Positions 7,864 to 15,163 of a stretch of 15,163 nucleotides of DNA are shown here, piece after piece; position 1 is the first letter of the stretch, and each line of letters starts with the position of its first letter. Source of the DNA: Leptospira ainlahdjerensis (GTDB lineage Bacteria; Spirochaetota; Leptospiria; Leptospirales; Leptospiraceae); the NCBI RefSeq assembly GCF_016919175.1, contig NZ_JAFFPU010000066.1, forward strand, positions 1 through 15,163. The letters run 5' to 3'. Both the position numbers and the translations under genes were made by a program. The notes below the pieces were generated by a model. The model did not search any database and was not told the DNA's origin. It saw nothing but the letters and a program-made list of their open reading frames with translations.

Positions 7864-8787
7864 ATGAAATATAACGATGAGCAAATCATTGAAAAACTAA
7901 ATTCACTGACAGAAAACGATATGATAGAGAAAATCATCATTCCTATTTATAAAGTAAAATTTAAAAATAGGTTCTACGATATTGAGAATACTGGCAAAAA
8001 TAAACAAGAAGACCAAGGAATTGATATCACCTACTACGAAATTTCTGAAGATACCAAAACACGTGTCTATTCAGGAATACAAGTTAAACAGGATGATATC
8101 AATACAGGTAGCGGAGCTAATGGAATTTCAGCCATTATCATTCAAGCGAACCAAGCATTTCTAAAGAAAATTGCAGATACAACGAATAAAAACACTTTTT
8201 ATATAAAAACATTCAAAATACTTACAACAAAGAATATTCTTCCTAAAGCGCGAATGCAAATTGTAGACCAATTAAAAGACAAAAATATAGAATTCATTAC
8301 AGGAAAAGATTTAATTAAATGGATACGAGAAAGTTTTGAAAGAGAGTTTTTAAACATATTCCCAGAAGTTTCAGATATTTCTGAAGAAAACGACGAAAAA
8401 ATTACACCTATCGGTGCTGTTTTAGAATATATTGAAAATAATTTTAAAGATGAAATTGATGATTTAAAGTCCTCTTTCAAGCCTCTTGATGGAGAAAGCA
8501 AAAAGATCATTTTTAGTATTATCTTGCATAAAAATATAAATCCTTACCAAATAGGAAAGCAAATTAGTAGTTCGAAACAAAGCGTAATCGAATCTATTGA
8601 CAACTTACGTTCAGATGGGTTGGTTGATTATGATGACGAAGGTGAGATTTTCATTGCGACAAGTGATTTTGATGAACTTGAACCATTAAATAAAGAAATA
8701 GAAGATAGAATTAAGCTTTTGGGATATACTAAAGAATTAGATTCCGAAGAAGTATTGGAAAAACTTTTAATAAGATCAAGATATTGA
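7864..8787 (+). CDS. PD-(D/E)XK-like nuclease with C-terminal winged helix (cassette C9)
   Basis: 307 residues. Residues 15-160 look like a restriction-endonuclease-fold domain: an early acidic residue (Glu22), then EDQGIDI with Asp54, then a strand ending in GIQVKQ with Gln73 and Lys75. This is the D...QxK variant of the PD-(D/E)XK active site. Residues 210-265 read as a MarR/ArsR-like winged helix: the helix pair NPYQIGKQISSSKQSVIESIDNLRSDGLV is followed by a wing (YDDEGEIFI). The tail is acidic. GGAGG at 7850-7854, 9 bases upstream, picks the ATG at 7864 over the one at 7840. A lone nuclease with its own DNA-recognition tail could cut foreign DNA or act as a regulator. No methyltransferase is in the cassette, which argues against classical restriction-modification. 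Confidence 0.75.
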   Translation: MKYNDEQIIEKLNSLTENDMIEKIIIPIYKVKFKNRFYDIENTGKNKQEDQGIDITYYEISEDTKTRVYSGIQVKQDDINTGSGANGISAIIIQANQAFLKKIADTTNKNTFYIKTFKILTTKNILPKARMQIVDQLKDKNIEFITGKDLIKWIRESFEREFLNIFPEVSDISEENDEKITPIGAVLEYIENNFKDEIDDLKSSFKPLDGESKKIIFSIILHKNINPYQIGKQISSSKQSVIESIDNLRSDGLVDYDDEGEIFIATSDFDELEPLNKEIEDRIKLLGYTKELDSEEVLEKLLIRSRY

Positions 8788-8802
8788 TAGATTTGAAACT
8801 GC

Positions 8803-8987
8803 GTATAACTTCGACTTCTCGCTTCGTTCGTCACTCGCGGTTCCCGCTCGGACTCACTACGGGCTAAAGCCACATTGCTTTGTCACTTCGGTTCGCGGGA
8901 CGGCTCTAAGGCGCCTCGAACCTCGTGCCAACTCCGTCGCGCACAGGCGCTCGGAGCCGCAACGTCGAGAAGCCTCTTTCGTTAGAC
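8803..8987 (+). repeat. attC site 9 (closes cassette C9)
   Basis: R'' GTATAAC 8803-8809, R' GTTAGAC 8981-8987, 185 bp. Left arm of the CTTCGTTCGTCACTC kind, right-arm hairpin GCGC-ACAG-GCGC, apical stem GGTTCG / CGAACC. A beside L'' faces C beside L' on the top strand. The stretch 8788-9139 holds this site and a 150-base AT-rich leader in which I see no gene and no clear promoter. Confidence 0.91.
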
Positions 8988-9139
8988 GACATCTGCTAAA
9001 AAAACTTTCGACTTTATTTGGTAATTTTTAAGATTTGTTTTAGCCGATTTCAGAAACATTGTAAAAGAATAAGCTGACAAGGCCACAATTACATTTTCGG
9101 GCTCTGATTGCCTGATTAAATAAAAATTTAGGAAGATCA

Positions 9140-9709
9140 ATGAGAAAATTAATCTTACTATTGATAGTAATAATAAATTGTCAAATGGCGCAAAAAGAAT
9201 ATCGCGAATTAACAATGACAGATGACGAAAAATTGGCTGAGCTAAATGAGTGGAACAAAAAGAATCGAGAAAAAGAAAACGTTGAGTCGGAAGTGATAAA
9301 AAAACGAGAACAGGAATTAGAAGAAAGGCGTTATCCATACGAAGAAGAACGTTCAGAGTATCTGGTCAAATGCAGGGATCGGGCTAATAAATTAGTGGTC
9401 CACCATGCAGGAATCTATGATGTCAGAGCATATGAACCCGGACAACTGACTGTCGGATCGGCACAATACAATCCTGGAGGCTCTAATTTAGTTGGCGCAC
9501 CAAATATTTTTATGGATTACGTGTTTACTCTAATCGATAAAAAAACAGGTGAAATCTTGGTGAGAGAGTTTGAGAACGTGCGTTGTGTTTATGGCCATCA
9601 TCGTACAGGGCTTTGGCTAATTAATAAAGACCGTCCGAAAGGGATTTTTAAGAAAAACATTTGGATTAACCCAGAAATTAAAGGTAAACAATTTAAAGAT
9701 CTCAACTAA
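9140..9709 (+). CDS. Putative lipoprotein of unknown function (cassette C10)
   Basis: 189 residues. The N-terminus MRKLILLLIVIINC is a short lipoprotein signal peptide with Cys14 as the lipidated residue. The lipobox I-I-N-C is looser than the enterobacterial L-A-G-C but of the kind accepted in spirochaetes. Residues 20-80 are strongly charged and probably helical (many Glu, Lys, Arg). From about residue 85 on there is a compact domain with Gly/Pro turns, two further cysteines (Cys78, Cys149) and aromatic strands (MDYVFTLIDKKTGEILVREF). AGGAAG at 9130-9135 sits 4 bases before the ATG. It is the only gene in the cassette and no promoter is visible. Function unknown; surface or periplasmic location is inferred. 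Confidence 0.75.
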   Translation: MRKLILLLIVIINCQMAQKEYRELTMTDDEKLAELNEWNKKNREKENVESEVIKKREQELEERRYPYEEERSEYLVKCRDRANKLVVHHAGIYDVRAYEPGQLTVGSAQYNPGGSNLVGAPNIFMDYVFTLIDKKTGEILVREFENVRCVYGHHRTGLWLINKDRPKGIFKKNIWINPEIKGKQFKDLN

Positions 9710-9761
9710 CAGGAGAAAGGACGAAATAAATTATAATCGTTTGGTTTAATGAGCAGACGTC

Positions 9762-9942
<181 letters not shown>

Positions 9943-10018
9943 GCAAAAGCCCCAAAATATTCTTGAGCACAAAATTAAAATGCGGGGGAGAACTTTAAAT
10001 TAGTAGCCCAAATATGGG

Positions 10019-10047
10019 TTGACTCCGGTAACACTATTGTGTATACT
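10019..10047 (+). promoter_or_regulatory. Promoter of the AbrB-Doc module (cassette C11)
   Basis: TTGACT (10019-10024) and TATACT (10042-10047) are spaced by 17 bases, a good housekeeping-type promoter 20 bases before the ATG. A short inverted repeat, ACAC-TATT-GTGT (10031-10042), overlaps the spacer and the edge of the -10, where an autorepressing antitoxin could bind. CCCA-AATA-TGGG (10007-10018) is a second small inverted repeat just upstream. Confidence 0.75.
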
Positions 10048-10067
10048 ATGTTGCAACGAGCAAAAGC

Positions 10068-10280
10068 ATGGTTAAAAAACTAATTCAACACGGAAACAGT
10101 TCTGCATTAATTATAGAAAAACCAATTCTTGAACTTTTACATATTACTTCAGATACTTCTTTGGATATTAGCACTGATGGTAAAAGTTTAATTATCACCC
10201 CTATCGATAGAAAATTAGAAACAAGTCTTGGGAAAATAAATAGGAAACATGGCAAGACACTAAAACGACTTGCTGAATGA
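10068..10280 (+). CDS. AbrB/MazE-type antitoxin (cassette C11)
   Basis: 70 residues. The N-terminal half has the swapped-hairpin AbrB/SpoVT signature: VKKLIQHGNSSALIIEKPIL (2-21), then a second strand pair ending in SLIITPI (45-51). The tail is basic and would wrap the toxin. Such proteins bind their own promoter and neutralise the toxin encoded next. The gene ends in an ATGA overlap with the doc-like gene (10277-10280), so the pair is coupled. Doc toxins are classically paired with Phd; an AbrB-type partner is a known alternative pairing. It has its own promoter at 10019-10047. Shine-Dalgarno is weak (ACGAG about 7 bases before the ATG). Confidence 0.87.
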   Translation: MVKKLIQHGNSSALIIEKPILELLHITSDTSLDISTDGKSLIITPIDRKLETSLGKINRKHGKTLKRLAE

Positions 10281-10669
10281 GTTTAAGTTCTATTAGATAT
10301 TTATCTTACGAAGAGATTCTTTATATTCATAAGAACCAAATAGAAGAATACGGCGGCTCTTTCGGAATTAGAGATAAGAGTCTTCTTGAATCGGCCATAG
10401 CTCAACCGTTTTCTGGATTTGATAATCAAGAATTCCATATTGGTTTGATACAAAAGGCAGCAGCATATTTATTTTACCTTTGCAAAAATCACGCCTTTAT
10501 AGATGGGAATAAGCGAGTTGCACTTGCCTCAGCTCTGATTTTTCTAGATTTAAACGGAGTCGAAATGGAAAATCAAGAAGATTCATTGTATGAAGTCACG
10601 ATCGGAGTTGCTGACGGAAGTGTTTCATTAGAAAGCATTATAAAGACTTTCGAAAAGCTAAAACTTTAA
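10277..10669 (+). CDS. doc: Doc/Fic-type toxin (cassette C11)
   Basis: 130 residues, the usual size of Doc ('death on curing') proteins. The Fic active-site loop HAFIDGNKR is intact at residues 72-80, including the catalytic His72, the acidic Asp77-Gly-Asn79 phosphate-binding turn and Arg80 at the end. Residues 4-40 (YLSYEEILYIH ... GIRDKSLLESAI) match the family's N-terminal helix. Doc kinases phosphorylate elongation factor Tu and halt translation, and their antitoxin blocks the ATP site. The start overlaps the antitoxin stop as ATGA, and the motif shows no damage. The toxin is expected to be functional and to select for retention of this part of the array. Confidence 0.92.
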   Translation: MSLSSIRYLSYEEILYIHKNQIEEYGGSFGIRDKSLLESAIAQPFSGFDNQEFHIGLIQKAAAYLFYLCKNHAFIDGNKRVALASALIFLDLNGVEMENQEDSLYEVTIGVADGSVSLESIIKTFEKLKL

Positions 10670-10698
10670 TTCTGTTTTAATAGAGGAGGGGCTTCAGC

Positions 10699-10880
<182 letters not shown>

Positions 10881-10930
10881 GAAATGGCGATAAATTGATT
10901 GTACTTTTTAACAATTCTTAAAAGAACTCC

Positions 10931-10958
10931 TTGACAAGTATATATCTTGGTATATACT
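10931..10958 (+). promoter_or_regulatory. vapBC promoter with overlapping palindromic operator (cassette C12)
   Basis: TTGACA (10931-10936) and TATACT (10953-10958) are spaced by 16 bases. A perfect palindrome, AGTATATA (10937-10944), spacer TCTTGG, TATATACT (10951-10958), covers the spacer and the -10. Binding there would block RNA polymerase, as expected for autorepression by a VapB-VapC complex. A further half-site-like GTATATA follows at 10968-10974. Confidence 0.82.
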
Positions 10959-10975
10959 ATTATCGAGGTATATAA

Positions 10976-11206
10976 ATGCAAACCGCGAAATTATTTACAA
11001 ATGGAAGAAGTCAAGCCGTTAGATTACCGAAAGAATTTCAATTTTCAGGAGATGACGTTCTTATTCAAAAAGTAGGGGAGGCGGTAATATTAGTCCCAAA
11101 GAACAAGGCTTGGAATGTATTTTTAGACGGACTTAATGGATTCTCAGATGATTTCATGGAGGCAGGTCGAGAACAACCAAAATCCGATAAAAGAGAAAAA
11201 CTTTAA
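10976..11206 (+). CDS. vapB: VapB antitoxin, AbrB/SpoVT type (cassette C12)
   Basis: 76 residues. The typical VapB start, QTAKLFTNGRSQAVRLPKEF at residues 2-21, forms the AbrB-like DNA-binding fold. It is followed by the second hairpin (VLIQKVGEAVILVPK) and a flexible, acidic then basic tail that would thread into the toxin. GAGG at 10965-10968 lies 7 bases before the ATG. The stop overlaps the toxin start as TAATG. The promoter and operator directly upstream indicate autoregulation. The sequence style resembles leptospiral VapB proteins as I remember them, a weak taxonomic hint. Confidence 0.92.
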   Translation: MQTAKLFTNGRSQAVRLPKEFQFSGDDVLIQKVGEAVILVPKNKAWNVFLDGLNGFSDDFMEAGREQPKSDKREKL

Positions 11207-11607
11207 TGTATCTTTTAGATACCAACATTTGTATTTTTCTTATTAAAAAAAAGAATACAGCTCTTTTAGAAAATCTTAAAAAAAAATTGAATAAAGGTTT
11301 ATTTGTTTCTTCCTTAACAGTTGCTGAACTTGAATTTGGAATTCAAAAAAGTGAATTCAAAGAGAAAAATAAAATTTCGTTAATTGAATTTTTATCAATT
11401 TTCAACATTATTTCTTTCACAGATAAAGACGCAGAATCATACGGAATAATTAGAGCAGAATTAGAGAAAAGAGGAAATGTTATTGGATCAATTGATATGC
11501 TTCTTGCCGCTCAAGCTATTTCAAATAATTTTATTTTTGTAACTAATAATACAAAAGAATTTAAGAGAATAAAAGAATTAAAATTAGAGGATTGGACGGC
11601 ATCGTGA
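11206..11607 (+). CDS. vapC: VapC toxin, PIN-domain RNase (cassette C12)
   Basis: 133 residues, normal for VapC. The PIN-domain acidic residues are present: Asp5 in LLDTN, Glu41 in VAELEFG and Asp97 in GSIDMLLAAQA. The fourth position lies in VTNN (112-115), a common VapC variant with Asn. VapC enzymes are Mg-dependent endoribonucleases, many of which cut tRNA; the target cannot be told here. It is coupled to vapB through TAATG. The stop codon lies 15 bases before the R'' box of attC 12, so the cassette carries almost no spare sequence after the toxin. Confidence 0.93.
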   Translation: MYLLDTNICIFLIKKKNTALLENLKKKLNKGLFVSSLTVAELEFGIQKSEFKEKNKISLIEFLSIFNIISFTDKDAESYGIIRAELEKRGNVIGSIDMLLAAQAISNNFIFVTNNTKEFKRIKELKLEDWTAS

Positions 11608-11622
11608 ACGAATCGCCACTTC

Positions 11623-11800
11623 GTCTAACTTCGGCTTCTCGCGGCGCTTCGGGATTGCTTCGCAACCCTCGCTTGGCCTTCGGCACATTGCTTTGTCACT
11701 TCGGTTCGCGGGACGCGTCTAAGGACGCTCGAACCTCGTGCCAACCGCGTCGCGCACAGGCGCTTGCGGACGCAACGTCGAGAAGCCTCTTTCGTTAGCC
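11623..11800 (+). repeat. attC site 12 (closes cassette C12)
   Basis: R'' GTCTAAC 11623-11629, R' GTTAGCC 11794-11800, 178 bp, the shortest site. Left arm of the GCGCTTCGGGATTGC kind, right-arm hairpin GCGC-ACAG-GCGC, apical stem GGTTCG / CGAACC. Its R' belongs to C13 and is identical to the R' in front of the twin cassette C5. The frame crossing it (11592-11798) is an artefact. Confidence 0.92.
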
Positions 11801-12236
11801 GCCATTTGCCCGGGGGATGACGGAAAAAGGCGCGGGGACGAAGCGGGGCAAGGGGAAATTCCGGATTTGTTCTTCTCTACTAGACTAACTTGATTCTAAT
11901 CCAGAAATTAAGAAAGAAGTGTTAGGGTTTTCTGTATTGGTCTTTCCTTCCAGGAAAAACTTTAAAGTTCAAAAGTTACTATTTCTGTAATCAATGTTTT
12001 TTGAGCCCCCAGCAGTCCCCGCGATGCAATTTGATATTGATTGGGCAAACAGCGGCTAACTAACGCTTGCCGCTTCGTTCGCCACTCACGGGAATCCGTT
12101 CGGGACTCACTTCGGTCTTCGACACATCGCTTCGCGAACTTGCTTAAATAGTAAAAGAAGAGATTTTCAGAAATAGAAGTTCGCGACCCTTTCGCGCGCA
12201 GGCGCTCCGGGACGCGACGTCGGCAAGCTTCTGTCG
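11795..12236 (+). mobile_element. Cassette C13, second copy of C5
   Basis: 442 bp, exactly the length of C5 and nearly identical to it. It lies in the gene-poor stretch 11608-12357. Differences are scattered single bases plus a one-base loss near 11928 and a one-base gain near 12090. The two copies sit eight cassettes apart, behind different attC sites, so the copy moved or was duplicated as a cassette and not as part of a larger segment. Confidence 0.85.
11817..11888 (+). pseudogene. Broken copy of the small C5 reading frame
   Basis: The frame that runs for 49 codons in C5 begins identically here but stops at codon 24, where TCA has become TAA (11886-11888). A one-base deletion downstream would also shift the frame. 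If the C5 frame is real this is its dead copy; if not, both are non-coding. Confidence 0.3.
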
Positions 12237-12242
12237 TTATGC
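12054..12242 (+). repeat. attC site 13, divergent subtype (closes cassette C13)
   Basis: R'' GGCTAAC 12054-12060, R' GTTATGC 12236-12242, 189 bp. Same subtype as site 5, with an intact L pair GCTTGCCG / CGGCAAGC, one arm of which is mutated in site 5 (GTCAAGC). The apex is the GAACTT / AAGTTC stem. A long minus-strand reading frame (11962-12246) lies over it and is a shadow. Confidence 0.9.
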
Positions 12243-12306
12243 GCAATAATCGCTTAGTTTAGCCTTAAAAGGAAAATTTCAGACCTGCTTTTGTTCTTTT
12301 ACTGTC

Positions 12307-12335
12307 TTGACAAAGGATATACTTGCTCTTATACT
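12307..12335 (+). promoter_or_regulatory. Promoter of the second vapBC module (cassette C14)
   Basis: TTGACA (12307-12312) and TATACT (12330-12335) are spaced by 17 bases. A direct repeat ATACTTGC (12319-12326 and 12331-12338) spans the spacer and -10 and could be the site for a ribbon-helix-helix repressor, which often binds direct or inverted short repeats. The TTG of the -35 box also opens the reading frame, but it is not the gene start. Confidence 0.8.
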
Positions 12336-12341
12336 TGCAAT

Positions 12342-12347
12342 AAGGAG
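12342..12347 (+). promoter_or_regulatory. Ribosome binding site deciding the C14 antitoxin start
   Basis: AAGGAG lies 10 bases before the ATG at 12358, downstream of the promoter. It excludes the longer frame that starts inside the -35 box. Confidence 0.7.
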
Positions 12348-12357
12348 AATAAGCTAT

Positions 12358-12588
12358 ATGCCTCAAGTCTCATTATATCTCGATCAAGATACTTTAAAAA
12401 AGATAGAAACCGCCGCTAAGAAAGAAAAGATTTCTATTTCCCAGTGGGTTAGAGTGAAAATACAAAGCTCTTTCGATAAGAGTTGGCCTGAAGAGTATTT
12501 TAACCTTTTTGGCTCAATTCAAGACGAATCGTTTTCTGAACCTAAAAGGTTAAAATTTGCCTCTGATACGAAAAGGGAAGAATTGTGA
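12358..12588 (+). CDS. vapB: Ribbon-helix-helix VapB-type antitoxin (cassette C14)
   Basis: 76 residues. The N-terminus MPQVSLYLDQDTLKKIETAAKKEKISISQWVRVKI has the shape of a ribbon-helix-helix DNA-binding domain: one beta strand (PQVSLYLD), helix A (DTLKKIETAAKK) and helix B (ISQWVRVKI). The C-terminal half is the toxin-binding tail. It is a different antitoxin fold from the VapB of cassette C12, so the two modules are not duplicates and are unlikely to cross-neutralise. The stop overlaps the toxin start as GTGA (12585-12588). Own promoter and Shine-Dalgarno sequence directly upstream. Confidence 0.85.
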   Translation: MPQVSLYLDQDTLKKIETAAKKEKISISQWVRVKIQSSFDKSWPEEYFNLFGSIQDESFSEPKRLKFASDTKREEL

Positions 12589-12983
12589 ATTATTTTCTAG
12601 ATACGAATACTTGTATTTATTTCTTAAAAGGTAAAAGCGAAAATATTGAGAAGAATATTAGGAAGTTAAATCCAAATCGTATTAAAATACCTTCGATTGT
12701 AAAGGCAGAGTTACTTTTAGGTGCCTTGAAAAGCAACGGTAAAAAGAAGAATAGGGAAGTTGTTTTAAGTTTTCTCGATCCATTTGAAATTATCGGATTT
12801 AATGATATAGAATCCGAAATTTATGCTGAAGTTCGAAGTGATTTAGAAATTCAAGGAATCCCTATTGGTCCAAATGACTTAGTAATTGCATCCGTTGTTC
12901 TAAGCTCCAATGGAATTTTAGTTACCAATAATGAGAAAGAATTTAAAAGGATTCCAAAGCTAAAGTTAGAAAATTGGCTTTAG
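12585..12983 (+). CDS. vapC: VapC toxin, PIN-domain RNase (cassette C14)
   Basis: 132 residues, GTG start coupled to the antitoxin by a 4-base overlap. PIN-domain residues: Asp6 in FLDTN, Glu42 in KAELLLG and Asp98 in GPNDLVIAS, with the VTNN motif at 113-116. The C-terminus EFKRIPKLKLENW closely resembles that of the C12 toxin (EFKRIKELKLEDW), showing that the toxins share a family although their antitoxins do not. The protein is complete and presumably active as an endoribonuclease. The target is unknown. Confidence 0.92.
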   Translation: MNYFLDTNTCIYFLKGKSENIEKNIRKLNPNRIKIPSIVKAELLLGALKSNGKKKNREVVLSFLDPFEIIGFNDIESEIYAEVRSDLEIQGIPIGPNDLVIASVVLSSNGILVTNNEKEFKRIPKLKLENWL

Positions 12984-13006
12984 CTTTGATCTAAGGCGAT
13001 TACTGC

Positions 13007-13190
<184 letters not shown>

Positions 13191-13223
13191 GCCATTAGTT
13201 TAAAATTAAATAGAGAAGCCTGA

Positions 13224-14072
13224 ATGGGAAAAAAAATTACAATATATCAAATTGATGAAAATGAAACGGGTCCGAAAACAATTGAAGTTGGAGGATCATC
13301 CCTCCGGGCAATATATTCACCTCGATCTAGATTAAAAGAAATCCTAAGTAGACCTGAATATAAAAATCCAGGAATTTACGTTCTAAATTCGTTTCCAAAA
13401 GAAAACACTTTTAATGAACGAATTTATATTGGCGAAGCAGATCCATTAGAAGAAAGGCTTAAGAATCACCTTTCAGATGATTCCAAAGATTTTATTGAAT
13501 GTGTCTCTGTTTTTAGTTCAAATGCAGGGGAATTAACAAAAGCTCATATAAAAAACATGGAATCTAAATTATACGCTCTCGCTACACTTTCAAAAAACGC
13601 TGAAATTGATAATTCAAACAAACCAACATTGTCGACTTTGTCAGAAGCGGATGAATCCTTGGTTGATAATTTTATATTACAAATTAAATTGATCTTTCCA
13701 CTATTAGGATTTCGCTTTTTAATACCATCCACTATTATTTCGAAAGAAAATGACACAGCAAATCAACAAAAATATAAAATTACCAGAAAGGGCCTTTCTG
13801 CTACCATGATAATAAATGAGCAAGGTTATGTAATTTTGAAAGGATCTACTGCATCAAAGGAAATCTTTCCTTCTTTGGGAAGTTATAAAGCATTAAGAAG
13901 TAAATTAATCGAAACTAAAGTTCTTATAGAATCCAGCGATTCACTAAAATTTGTCGAAAATACAATTTTTAGTAGCCCATCAGCTGCATCATGCATAGTC
14001 CTTGGGACTGCATCATCTGGTCCAGAAGAATGGAAAACTGAATCAGGAACAAAATTAAAAGATATTACCTAA
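13224..14072 (+). CDS. GIY-YIG nuclease with C-terminal DUF4357-like domain (cassette C15)
   Basis: 282 residues. The GIY-YIG fold is clear: GIYVL at 50-54, RIYIGEA at 66-72, the helix EERLKNHL (76-83) with Arg78 and His82, and Glu114 in NMESKLYALA as the likely metal ligand. A middle segment is hydrophobic (IKLIFPLLGFRFLIP). The C-terminal part, about 240-282 (SPSAASCIVLGTASSGPEEWKTESGTKL), matches the DUF4357 pattern that often follows GIY-YIG domains in stand-alone nucleases. GAGAAG at 13213-13218 precedes the ATG by 5 bases. The TAA stop lies inside the terminal inverted repeat of the cassette. A role in DNA cleavage, perhaps against invading DNA, is an inference. Confidence 0.87.
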   Translation: MGKKITIYQIDENETGPKTIEVGGSSLRAIYSPRSRLKEILSRPEYKNPGIYVLNSFPKENTFNERIYIGEADPLEERLKNHLSDDSKDFIECVSVFSSNAGELTKAHIKNMESKLYALATLSKNAEIDNSNKPTLSTLSEADESLVDNFILQIKLIFPLLGFRFLIPSTIISKENDTANQQKYKITRKGLSATMIINEQGYVILKGSTASKEIFPSLGSYKALRSKLIETKVLIESSDSLKFVENTIFSSPSAASCIVLGTASSGPEEWKTESGTKLKDIT

Positions 14073-14081
14073 ACTAACGGC

Positions 14082-14267
<186 letters not shown>

Positions 14268-14397
14268 GAAAGTGCCGATATCACCTTTTTATATACAAAT
14301 CCAATCAAGAAATTAAAGAGCTCTAAATCGTCTAAATATGTCGGGGAAGCGCTTAAATTTTATTTGACAATTGTTACTTTTGAAACGACCATTTCTT

Positions 14398-14586
14398 ATG
14401 CCTTCAACAAAACAACAGGCGATCAATCTTATTGAAAGTTTACCTGACGATACGTCTTTTGATGATATTATGGAAGAACTCTTTTTCTCCAAAAAAATTC
14501 AGCAGGGTTTAACTGAATTGGATAATAATAAAGTTGTTCCTCACGCACAAATTCTTGAAGAAATTAATAAATGGCGCAAGAGATAG
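14398..14586 (+). CDS. RelB/ParD-like antitoxin (cassette C16)
   Basis: 62 residues from the ATG at 14398; an in-frame TTG at 14371 is less likely because it lies beside the TTGACA box. The protein is acidic with a helix-rich layout: PSTKQQAINLIESLPDDTSFDDIMEELFF, then KKIQQGLTELDNNKVVPHAQILEEINKW. This is the pattern of short antitoxins that precede ParE/RelE toxins. It overlaps the toxin gene by 16 bases. TTGACA at 14364-14369 may be a -35, which would put the transcript start near the ATG itself and so a leaderless message, but the -10 is poor. Confidence 0.82.
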   Translation: MPSTKQQAINLIESLPDDTSFDDIMEELFFSKKIQQGLTELDNNKVVPHAQILEEINKWRKR

Positions 14587-14864
14587 TTTGGTCTTTAAGA
14601 GCCAAGTCTGACTTACAGGATATTTACGATTACATAACTAAAGATTCTGAAATCTACGCGCTGAATGTAATAAATAGAATCATCGACACGATAGAAAATA
14701 TCCCATCGTTTCCATTAATGGGAAGGGTAGTCCCGGAATTTAATATTGAGAATTTAAGGGAGCGCATTTCAGGAAATTATCGCATTGTTTATCGTCTAAA
14801 TAAATTCCAAAATATTGAAATTGTTACAATCCATCATTCGGCAAGATTATTAAATAATCTCTGA
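14571..14864 (+). CDS. ParE/RelE-family toxin (cassette C16)
   Basis: 97 residues, standard for the family. It opens with IVWSLRAKSDLQDIYDYI (5-22). The middle is FPLMGRVVPEF (47-57). It continues ENLRERISGNYRIVYRLN (60-77) and ends ...IEIVTIHHSARLL (82-94). These are the conserved positions of ParE-type toxins (Gly51-Arg52, Arg63, Tyr70-Arg71, Tyr74-Arg75, the terminal HHSAR). ParE members poison DNA gyrase while RelE members cut mRNA on the ribosome, and the sequence does not decide between them. The 16-base overlap with the antitoxin gene indicates strict coupling. Confidence 0.9.
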   Translation: MAQEIVWSLRAKSDLQDIYDYITKDSEIYALNVINRIIDTIENIPSFPLMGRVVPEFNIENLRERISGNYRIVYRLNKFQNIEIVTIHHSARLLNNL

Positions 14865-14882
14865 AGAAATTTCGGCACCTTC

Positions 14883-15067
<185 letters not shown>

Positions 15068-15100
15068 GAACATTTTTGCCAAGGCCTCTCCGATTACTTT

Positions 15101-15118
15101 CGCCGCGTCCATGCGGCG
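15101..15118. terminator. GC-rich hairpin in the partial cassette C17
   Basis: CGCCGC / GCGGCG arms with a GTCCAT loop, followed by ATTTAAA. It could be a terminator or part of a leader. Nothing coding is visible in 15068-15163, where the window ends. Confidence 0.3.
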
Positions 15119-15132
15119 ATTTAAACCGAGAT

Positions 15133-15163
<31 letters not shown>

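Noticed and set aside
7982..8164. 60-codon + strand frame inside the C9 gene
   Set aside because: It is an out-of-frame shadow of the nuclease gene.
11962..12246. 94-codon minus-strand frame over C13, and the other minus-strand frames
   Set aside because: It overlaps attC 13 and is not open in the same way in C5. The other minus-strand frames lie opposite clear + strand genes. None has the codon character of a gene.

Overview
This window is the interior of a large integron gene-cassette array. Sixteen long attC recombination sites (178-189 bp each) lie in the same orientation from end to end. They delimit fifteen complete cassettes, plus a partial one at each edge. Every credible gene lies on the + strand, so transcription runs toward the R' end of each attC. 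No integrase gene (intI), attI site or replication/housekeeping gene is visible, so the window alone cannot separate a sedentary chromosomal integron from an integrase-less cluster of attC sites (CALIN). Genes are AT-rich while attC sites are GC-rich. The organism cannot be named from the sequence. The VapB/VapC protein style, the spirochaete-like lipobox (I-N-C) and the low-GC genes make a leptospire-like spirochaete my tentative guess.

Layout, taking the cut between G and TT of the R' box. C1 (partial, to 277): no gene seen. C2 (278-1062): exported protein of unknown function. C3 (1063-2801): OLD-like ABC ATPase with a Toprim-like C-terminus. C4 (2802-3772): three-helix membrane protein. 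C5 (3773-4214): cassette without a convincing gene. C6 (4215-5754): membrane-anchored coiled-coil protein. C7 (5755-6777): single-pass membrane protein. C8 (6778-7820): MNT-HEPN pair. C9 (7821-8981): PD-(D/E)XK-type nuclease with a winged-helix tail. C10 (8982-9936): lipoprotein. C11 (9937-10874): AbrB-type antitoxin plus Doc/Fic toxin. C12 (10875-11794): VapBC with its own promoter and a palindromic operator. C13 (11795-12236): near-copy of C5. C14 (12237-13184): a second VapBC with a ribbon-helix-helix antitoxin. C15 (13185-14261): GIY-YIG nuclease with a DUF4357-like tail. C16 (14262-15061): RelB/ParE-like pair. C17 (partial): hairpin, no gene seen.

As a set, five of fifteen complete cassettes are two-gene toxin-antitoxin-type modules. 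Three of these carry the same style of promoter (TTGAC[A/T], 16-17 bp, TATACT), which fits the known role of such modules in stabilising otherwise silent arrays. Several others (OLD-like ATPase, PD-(D/E)XK-wHTH, GIY-YIG, small membrane proteins next to them) look like candidate anti-mobile-element genes. No long-range operon is implied, since each cassette is an independent unit.

The most unusual signal is not a gene. In all fifteen complete cassettes the first ~14-19 bases are the inverted complement of the last ~14-19 bases before the attC. This goes well beyond the 7-base core complementarity that is known, and the extra sequence is private to each cassette. Position 11 of the repeat is A at the cassette start and C at the matching place at the cassette end in 15 of 15 cases, while flanking positions covary. 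On the bottom strand, the strand integron integrases use, that pair becomes a G.T wobble. The same one-way bias (A.C on top, T.G on the bottom) is seen beside the L boxes. This looks like an extended, strand-selective stem that exists fully only in the excised circular cassette.
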